From assembly GCF_002155695.1 (NCBI RefSeq), contig NZ_MUYJ01000009.1, forward strand, positions 100,183 to 164,182: a DNA stretch of 64,000 bases, written 5' to 3'. Origin of the DNA: Erythrobacter tepidarius. Lineage in GTDB: Bacteria; Pseudomonadota; Alphaproteobacteria; Sphingomonadales; Sphingomonadaceae. This document shows, one piece after another, positions 58,901 to 64,000 of the stretch. The position numbers and the translations under genes are program-made. The notes under the pieces are model-generated. The model did no database searches and was not told where the DNA came from. It saw only the letters and a list, made by a program, of their open reading frames with translations. How positions within the stretch are numbered: the stretch's first letter is position 1; every line of letters begins with the position of its first letter.

Positions 58901-59659
58901 TCAGAACCAGCGCTGGCGCCAATAGAACGGCGCGGCAACCGGATTGCCTTCGCTGTCCATCGCGGGGCGGAATCCCAGCCGGCTTTCGACCAGCTGGCAG
59001 GTGATCCGGTCCGCCTCGGGATCGGGACTGGGCCGGTAGATCGTGCAGTCGTGCGCGCGCCCATCGGTGCCGACGGTGACGCGCACGATCACCTCGGTGC
59101 CGCGCCGCGCCCCGCGCCCGCCGGGCGGAACGGGAAAGTCGCGGGCATTGTCGATGCTGCCGGAAATGTGCACCGGCCTCGTCACCGCCACCCCGCCGCG
59201 CCCGCCGCCGCGATTGCCGCTGCCGGTGCCCAGCCCGCTGCCGGCTGCGCCCGTGCCGGCACCGGCCTCGGCGGCACCCGACTGACTGGCGGCGCCGGTC
59301 GATGAAGCACGCGGGCGCGGTTTATCCTCGCGCAGGTCGCGCGGCGGCTTGGGCTGCGTGACCGGTTGCGGCACCGCCTTCTTGCCCGGATCGCCCTGCG
59401 CGCCTTCATCCGGTTCGGGCTGATTCTCAGGCGGTGGGGGCGTGGGCGGAGCCGTAACCGTCACGGTAAAGGCAGAGACCACCTGCTCCTCGACCGAAGC
59501 GGTCAAGTCCGGCGCGAGCGCGAGCCCAAGGCCGTAGAGCAATGCCACATGCAGCACCGCGATGCCGACGAGCAGGGGCAGGCTGGGCCGCCGACGGCGG
59601 TGCTTGAATCCGCTTTGCCCCGTCGTTGCGCCCCTGGTGTCAACCACGATTGCCTCCAT
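58901..59659 (-). CDS. TonB-like energy transducer
   Basis: 252 residues from ATG 59659. One membrane helix (about 26-45, LPLLVGIAVLHVALLYGLGLAL) is followed by a Pro/Glu/Lys-rich spacer (PTPPPPENQPEPDEG) and a Gly/Ala-rich stretch. The C-terminal TonB-type domain has GTEVIVRVTVGTDGRAHDCTIYRPSPDPEADRITCQLVESRLGFRPAMD. It resembles TonB/TolA transducers serving outer-membrane receptors. No exbB/exbD neighbours. The long Gly run and lack of partners leave the exact role open. Confidence 0.78.
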   Translation of the reverse strand: MEAIVVDTRGATTGQSGFKHRRRRPSLPLLVGIAVLHVALLYGLGLALAPDLTASVEEQVVSAFTVTVTAPPTPPPPENQPEPDEGAQGDPGKKAVPQPVTQPKPPRDLREDKPRPRASSTGAASQSGAAEAGAGTGAAGSGLGTGSGNRGGGRGGVAVTRPVHISGSIDNARDFPVPPGGRGARRGTEVIVRVTVGTDGRAHDCTIYRPSPDPEADRITCQLVESRLGFRPAMDSEGNPVAAPFYWRQRWF

Positions 59660-59818
59660 TCCGGGCGAGATTCCGCCGGAAACCCCTCGCGATTTCTTAT
59701 AGCACGGCAGGGCATTTTTTGCGATGGAGCGCAAGGGATCGAGCGAGAGCAGCTCTCGATTGAAGGCTCCGGGGGTGCTGCGCCGGATGCCGCTGCCGAT
59801 CCTGCCCTTTATGGCGGG

Positions 59819-62683
59819 ATGCTCACCCCTGCGCGCCTGATAGAGAGGCTGGGGATCGCCTCCGGATCGCTCGACCGTCCGACGCTCTTGGCTTCTCTCG
59901 CCGGCGGCGCGGCCTATCTTGCCTGTGCCTGCCTGAGCCTGCTGCTCGCCCGCATCGGCGATACGGTGCTGCCGGTGTGGCTGCCCAATGCGCTGGCGGT
60001 GGTATGGCTGCTACACGCGCGGCTATCGCATGAATGGCTGTTCCTCGGCCTCGCCTTCCTCGCCGGCCTCGCCGCCAACCAATTCGCCCAACAGCCGTGG
60101 AGCGTGGCGCTGGTGTTCTCCTTCGCCAACGCGGTCGAGATCGCGGTCGTGCTGGTGCTGGCGCGGCAGGCGGGGGGCGGGCGCTGTGACATGACCAGGC
60201 TCAGTCATCTGGCCCGCTTCGTGTGGGCGGGCGGACTGGTGGGCCCCTTGGTTTCGGCGCTGATTGCGGCCACGGTCATGGGCCGCGATCTGGCCACTTT
60301 GCGCGAAGGGATCGTCACGTGGTTCCTGACTGACAGCATGGCGATGGTGCTGTTGGTGCCCTCAGGGCTGCTGCTGCTCGACCGTCTGAGCGGGCGGCTG
60401 CCGCCCGCGCCCGCGCGCCCGCTGGAAAGCACCGCATTGCTGATCGGCGGGATGACCGGCGCGCTGGTGGTGTTCAAGCAGGCGCATTTCCCGCTGATGT
60501 TCCTGATCCAGCCGATTACGCTCCTGCACGCTTTCCGGCTCGGCAGCCTCGGCACGGCCATGCACGTCACCGGCGTGGCGCTGGTCGCGGGTGCGATGAC
60601 CTGGGCAGGCTTCGGCCCGATCGCCGCTGCATCGGACGCGGACATTGCCAAGCTGCACCTTTTGCAGGCCTTCATCGCCGCCAATTTCCTCACCGGCCTG
60701 CCTGTCGCGGCGATTCTCGCCGGGCGCGACCGGATGACCCGCGCGCTCCAAGCCGGCAAGCAACAGGTCGATCTGCTCGCTGACAACATCACCGATGCGG
60801 TGCTGCGCTATGATCTGACGGGAGTGTGCACCTATGCCTCGCCCTCGGTGCGCGAGGTGATGGGGGTGCCGCCCGAAGCCTTCGTCGGCCAGCCACTCAC
60901 CGCCCGCCTGCATCCCGATGCGCATGACCGGGTAGTGCTGGCCTTCGGCCGCTTGCTCGACGGCACGTCAGACAAGGAGCGCGTGACCTACCGCCGCTTT
61001 CAGGACAACCCCGATGGCACCCCGGTGTTTCTCGAGGCCGACTGCGCGATCATCCGCAATCCGGCCACAGGGGAGCGCGAAGGCGAGGTGGTGGCCGCGC
61101 GCGACGTGACCGAGCGGGTCGAGCTCGAATTGCTGCTCACCCGCGCGCGCCGCCACGCCGAGAAGGCGGCGCGGGCCAAGAGCGAATTCCTCGCCAACAT
61201 GAGCCACGAGATCCGCACGCCGATGAACGGGGTGTTGGGCTTCGCCGAGATGCTGCTGCAAGGCGAGCTTGATCCCGCGCAAAGGCGCCATGCCGAGATG
61301 ATCGTGGAATCGGGCCGGTCGATGATGATGCTGCTCAATGATGTGCTCGATCTCAGCAAGATAGAGAGTGGGCAGTTCACCATCGATCACGCGCCGGTCG
61401 ATCTGCATGCAACCTTGTCGGAATGCGCCGCCCTGCACCGGCAGACCGCAGAGAAGAAGGGCCTCACGCTCGAATTCGCCGGGGATGTCGAACCGGAACA
61501 CCGGCCCTGGTTGATCACCGACGGGTTGCGGCTGCGCCAGATCGTGCTCAACCTGCTCAGCAATGCGGTCAAGTTCACCGAAGCGGGGACGATCCGGCTG
61601 GAATGGCAGCTGCGCGAAAACGAGGTGCGGATCGCCGTTTCCGACACCGGGATCGGGATCAGCAAGGGGCGGCTGGAGACGATCTTCCAGCCCTTCATTC
61701 AGGGCGACAGCAGCACGGCGCGCCGCTTCGGCGGAACCGGACTCGGGCTGTCGATCAGTCGCCAGCTGGCCGGACTGCTGGGCGGGCGGATCGAGGTCGA
61801 AAGCCATCCGGGCCAAGGTTCGCGCTTCACGCTGCTGCTGCCCGCGCGCCTCACCTCGCCCGAGCGCGCCGCGCCCGAAGCCGCACCGGCCGATCCAGGC
61901 GATCTGCCGCGTGCCTCGCGCATCCTGCTGGTCGAGGATCACGACATCAACCGCGAGCTGATGACCGGGATGCTCGAACGCTGCGGGCAGGAGGTGGCGG
62001 TCGCGCATGACGGGAACGAGGCGATCGCGATGGTAATCGATGCCGCGATCCGTAACCGGCTCTATGACCTGGTGCTGATGGACGTGCAGATGCCGGGCTG
62101 TGACGGCTATGCCGCCACCCGCGCGATCCGGGCCGAAGGCATCGGTCCGGACCTGCTGCCGGTGATCGCGCTGACGGCCAATGCCTTTTCCGAGGACATC
62201 GCCGCCGCTCGTGCGGCGGGGATGCAGGCGCACCTTGCCAAGCCCGTCGCGCTGGGCGATCTGGTGCGGGTGCTCCAGCGCTGGCTGCCAACCCGGATCG
62301 TCGAGAATGCAGGCGCAGTGCCGGTGGCTTCAGCGGGCAAGACAGTCTCCCCCCGGCTGGTGGCGCGCTGGGAAGCGCGACGGCACGAGGCCGTCGAAGC
62401 GGTGCGCAGCGCCTTGTGCAATGGGACGCTCGCCGCGCCGGGCACGGCGTCAGGCGCGGTCGGAGAGATTGCGAGGCTGCTCCACAAGCTTGCCGGAACC
62501 GCCGCAATGTTCGGCGAACCGGACCTCGGCATCGCAGCCGCCGCGCTCGAACGGGCGCTGGCGAAAGCGAGCGCAGGAGAGAATGCGGATACGACCTGCA
62601 TCACTCTCGCGCGCGAGCTGCTGGCCTTGGCCGATCGACCCGTTCAGGCACCCCGACGCAAGCTCGGCGGCACCGCCGGCTAG
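59819..62683 (+). CDS. Hybrid sensor histidine kinase, MASE1-PAS-HK-REC-HPt
   Basis: 954 residues from ATG 59819. About eight membrane helices form a MASE1-like sensory domain (about 25-310; VLPVWLPNALAVVWLLHARL). A PAS domain follows (about 320-445; LLADNITDAVLRYDLTGV). The HisKA phospho-His is in FLANMSHEIRTPMNGVL (about 463). The HATPase domain has NLLSNAVKFTEAG, DTGIGIS and FGGTGLGLSIS. The receiver Asp is in DLVLMDVQMPG (about 754). The C-terminal HPt His is in LLHKLAGTAAMFG (about 889). A complete phosphorelay in one protein; output unknown. Confidence 0.93.
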   Translation: MLTPARLIERLGIASGSLDRPTLLASLAGGAAYLACACLSLLLARIGDTVLPVWLPNALAVVWLLHARLSHEWLFLGLAFLAGLAANQFAQQPWSVALVFSFANAVEIAVVLVLARQAGGGRCDMTRLSHLARFVWAGGLVGPLVSALIAATVMGRDLATLREGIVTWFLTDSMAMVLLVPSGLLLLDRLSGRLPPAPARPLESTALLIGGMTGALVVFKQAHFPLMFLIQPITLLHAFRLGSLGTAMHVTGVALVAGAMTWAGFGPIAAASDADIAKLHLLQAFIAANFLTGLPVAAILAGRDRMTRALQAGKQQVDLLADNITDAVLRYDLTGVCTYASPSVREVMGVPPEAFVGQPLTARLHPDAHDRVVLAFGRLLDGTSDKERVTYRRFQDNPDGTPVFLEADCAIIRNPATGEREGEVVAARDVTERVELELLLTRARRHAEKAARAKSEFLANMSHEIRTPMNGVLGFAEMLLQGELDPAQRRHAEMIVESGRSMMMLLNDVLDLSKIESGQFTIDHAPVDLHATLSECAALHRQTAEKKGLTLEFAGDVEPEHRPWLITDGLRLRQIVLNLLSNAVKFTEAGTIRLEWQLRENEVRIAVSDTGIGISKGRLETIFQPFIQGDSSTARRFGGTGLGLSISRQLAGLLGGRIEVESHPGQGSRFTLLLPARLTSPERAAPEAAPADPGDLPRASRILLVEDHDINRELMTGMLERCGQEVAVAHDGNEAIAMVIDAAIRNRLYDLVLMDVQMPGCDGYAATRAIRAEGIGPDLLPVIALTANAFSEDIAAARAAGMQAHLAKPVALGDLVRVLQRWLPTRIVENAGAVPVASAGKTVSPRLVARWEARRHEAVEAVRSALCNGTLAAPGTASGAVGEIARLLHKLAGTAAMFGEPDLGIAAAALERALAKASAGENADTTCITLARELLALADRPVQAPRRKLGGTAG

Positions 62684-62697
62684 GACGGCGACGCAAA

Positions 62698-62723
62698 AGG
62701 GCGGCCCGTTGCCGGGCCGCCCT
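62698..62723. terminator. Bidirectional intrinsic terminator behind the hybrid kinase
   Basis: AGGGCGGCCCG (62698-62708) pairs perfectly with CGGGCCGCCCT (62713-62723) through a TTGC loop. A-rich on the left (GCAAA) and CTCGATTG on the right. It separates the kinase gene from the convergent receptor fragment. Confidence 0.85.
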
Positions 62724-62749
62724 CTCGATTGTCAGAATCCTTGTATTGA

Positions 62750-63190
62750 TCAGAAGGCGACACGCACCCCGAAGCGCACGCCCCACAGCGAACCGTTGAT
62801 CTGCGTCGCCTCGATCGGGGAGCGGAAGTTCGAGTAGCGGTATTGCGCGCAAGGCTGACCGGGGTTCGTCGCCGGCGTACCGCCAGGGGTCTGGAGGCAC
62901 GTCACATTGACCAGCGGCGCCGTGTAAGGGAAGCCAACCTGACGGATGGTGCCCCAGTCGCTGTCGATGAGGTTGAGCACGTTCTCGACATCGGCCAGCA
63001 GTTCCAGCTTGCCGCCGAACACGAAGGGCACTTCCTGCCGCACCGACAGGTCGAGCTTGTGCACCCACGGGGTCTTGCCGATGTTCTTCGGCGCGATCTC
63101 TCCCTGGTAGTCGGCCAGCTCCGAGTTCTGCACGAAGGCCTGGAATGCTTCGAAAGTGGCCTGCGAGTCGTAGGTGGACACCTCGAAAAA
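62750..63190 (-). pseudogene. TonB-dependent receptor, 3' fragment truncated by an insertion
   Basis: Reads in the minus frame from about 63190 to the stop at 62750. The barrel segments are VSTYDSQATFEAFQAFVQN, HKLDLSVRQEVPFVFGGKLELLADVENVLNLIDSDWG and the terminal LWGVRFGVRVAF. It matches the C-terminus of Oar-like TonB receptors. The coding frame is interrupted near 63185-63190 by sequence leading into an IS5-type transposase gene. The rest of the receptor presumably lies beyond the right end. Confidence 0.8.
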
Positions 63191-64000
63191 CCCTCGCCTT
63201 TGATGCGCTGATCTGATTCACTCTGCGCTGCGATGAGCGGAGGCGATGATGGTTGGTCAGCCGGGTTTCTTTGATTTGTCGGATCGGTATGCGGCGTTGA
63301 GCGCGGCGGGCGATCCGCTGGAGCGGTTGGCGGGGGTGGTGGATTTTGAAGTGTTCCGCGGGCCGCTGATCGTGGCGCTGAGGCGGAGCGATCGTGGCAA
63401 AGGCGGCCGGCCGCCGTTCGATCCGGTGATGATGTTCAAGATCCTGGTGCTGCAGGCGCTCTACTCGCTCTCGGACGAGGCGGCAGAGTTCCAGATCAAG
63501 GACCGGCTCTCGTTCCAGCGGTTCCTGGGGTTAGGGCTCGATGGCAAGGTGCCTGATGCCACCACGGTGTGGCTGTTTCGTGAGCAGCTTGTGAAGGCCA
63601 AGGCGATCGACAAGCTCTTTGCGCGCTTCGATGCCGTGCTGACCGATCGCGGCTATCTGGCGATGGGCGGGCAGATCATCGATGCGACCGTGGTGCCGGC
63701 GCCCAGGCAGCGCAATAGCGATGAGGAAAAGGCCGCGATAAAGGAGGGCAAGATCCCGGAGCGCTGGAAGGAGAAGCCCGCCAGGATCCGCCAGAAGGAC
63801 CGCGATGCGCGCTGGACGGTCAAATACTCCAAGGCGAAGGTGAAGGAGGGTGCTGATCCTGCGGCGTTCAAGCCGGTCGATCTTGCCATCCCGATGTTCG
63901 GCTACAAGAACCACATCGGCATCGACCGGGCGCATGGGCTGATCAGGACCTGGGATGCCAGCGCGGCCAACGCCCATGACGGGGCGCGGCTGCCAGACCT
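63186..64000 (+). mobile_element. IS5-family insertion sequence, left end (incomplete)
   Basis: The left boundary is placed near 63186-63190, where the receptor reading frame ends and sequence ahead of the transposase begins (roughly 63190-63245 precedes the ATG). Terminal inverted repeat and target duplication cannot be confirmed because the other end is outside the window. It disrupts a TonB-dependent receptor gene. Confidence 0.65.
63246..64000 (+). CDS. IS5-family transposase, N-terminal part
   Basis: 251 codons remain open to the window edge, from ATG 63246 (a second ATG follows at 63249) behind a GGAGG ribosome site. Recognisable IS5 features are MMVGQPGFFDLSDRYAAL, FRGPLIVALRRSDRGKGGRPPFDPVMMFKILVLQ, an Asp of the DDE triad in GQIIDATVVPAPRQRN, and KNHIGIDRAHGLIR. 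The second and third catalytic acids and the Lys/Arg helix lie beyond the edge. It interrupts the neighbouring receptor gene. Confidence 0.85.
   Translation, partial: MMVGQPGFFDLSDRYAALSAAGDPLERLAGVVDFEVFRGPLIVALRRSDRGKGGRPPFDPVMMFKILVLQALYSLSDEAAEFQIKDRLSFQRFLGLGLDGKVPDATTVWLFREQLVKAKAIDKLFARFDAVLTDRGYLAMGGQIIDATVVPAPRQRNSDEEKAAIKEGKIPERWKEKPARIRQKDRDARWTVKYSKAKVKEGADPAAFKPVDLAIPMFGYKNHIGIDRAHGLIRTWDASAANAHDGARLPD

Overview
The window is a GC-rich chromosomal segment of an alphaproteobacterium. It most likely belongs to Sphingomonadales, and gene content fits Erythrobacteraceae (Erythrobacter/Porphyrobacter-like). That placement is an inference from several markers: an NDUFA12-type complex I subunit next to a DUF2155 lipoprotein and aat, a bacteriophytochrome of the HWE-kinase class, TonB receptors and GC-rich codon use. 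There are no rRNA genes, CRISPR arrays or prophages. One tRNA gene (Trp) is present, and one IS5-type element enters at the right edge.

Layout. 1-1.8 kb: end of a histidine operon (hisA-hisF-hisE) plus a HIT hydrolase. 1.9-6.4 kb: the complete Tol-Pal envelope operon (ybgC-tolQ-tolR-tolA-tolB-pal) without cpoB. 6.4-15.7 kb: mixed housekeeping (J-domain protein, atypical SDR, PLP enzyme of methionine metabolism, DASS transporter, DUF547 protein, infC with a rare ATA start, ruvA, aroC). 15.9-20.8 kb: a peroxide-defence cluster ahpC-ahpF-katG, with three stacked hairpins between ahpC and ahpF. 20.9-24.4 kb: a cupin/GNAT pair, then an SPFH / ribbon-helix-helix / two-TM operon behind a 24-bp perfect palindrome. 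24.4-25.5 kb: a decayed bchE gene fused to the tail of bchJ, a relic of bacteriochlorophyll synthesis. 25.6-38 kb: a catabolic block (hpd, two VOC proteins, CMD-family protein, two thiolases, crotonase, acyl-CoA dehydrogenase, TonB receptor, Baeyer-Villiger-type monooxygenase). 38-41 kb: MoCF-domain protein, polysaccharide deacetylase, second FemAB-like GNAT. 41.3-44.2 kb: tRNA-Trp-secE-nusG-rplK-rplA on the minus strand. 44.2-49.2 kb: aat, DUF2155, NDUFA12, DUF192, recX and a fatty acyl-AMP ligase. 49.6-53.6 kb: DUF389 membrane protein divergent from a telA/xpaC-like/PHA-granule operon. 53.8-56.9 kb: bphO-bphP light-sensing operon. 57-62.7 kb: manC-manA, a TonB-like protein, and a large MASE1 hybrid histidine kinase. 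62.7-64 kb: a TonB-receptor 3' fragment cut off by an IS5-family insertion.

The most interesting non-coding signal is a dispersed family of roughly 100-bp intergenic repeats (four copies). Each is built of three consecutive small hairpins, and three of the four sit directly behind a stop codon. Other highlights are the infC ATA start codon, the bchE/bchJ relic, a TGT-N12-ACA (PpsR/CrtJ-type) palindrome in front of bphO-bphP, and a real antisense coding overlap between aat and the DUF2155 gene. All identifications come from reading motifs and comparing with remembered families; no database search was run.
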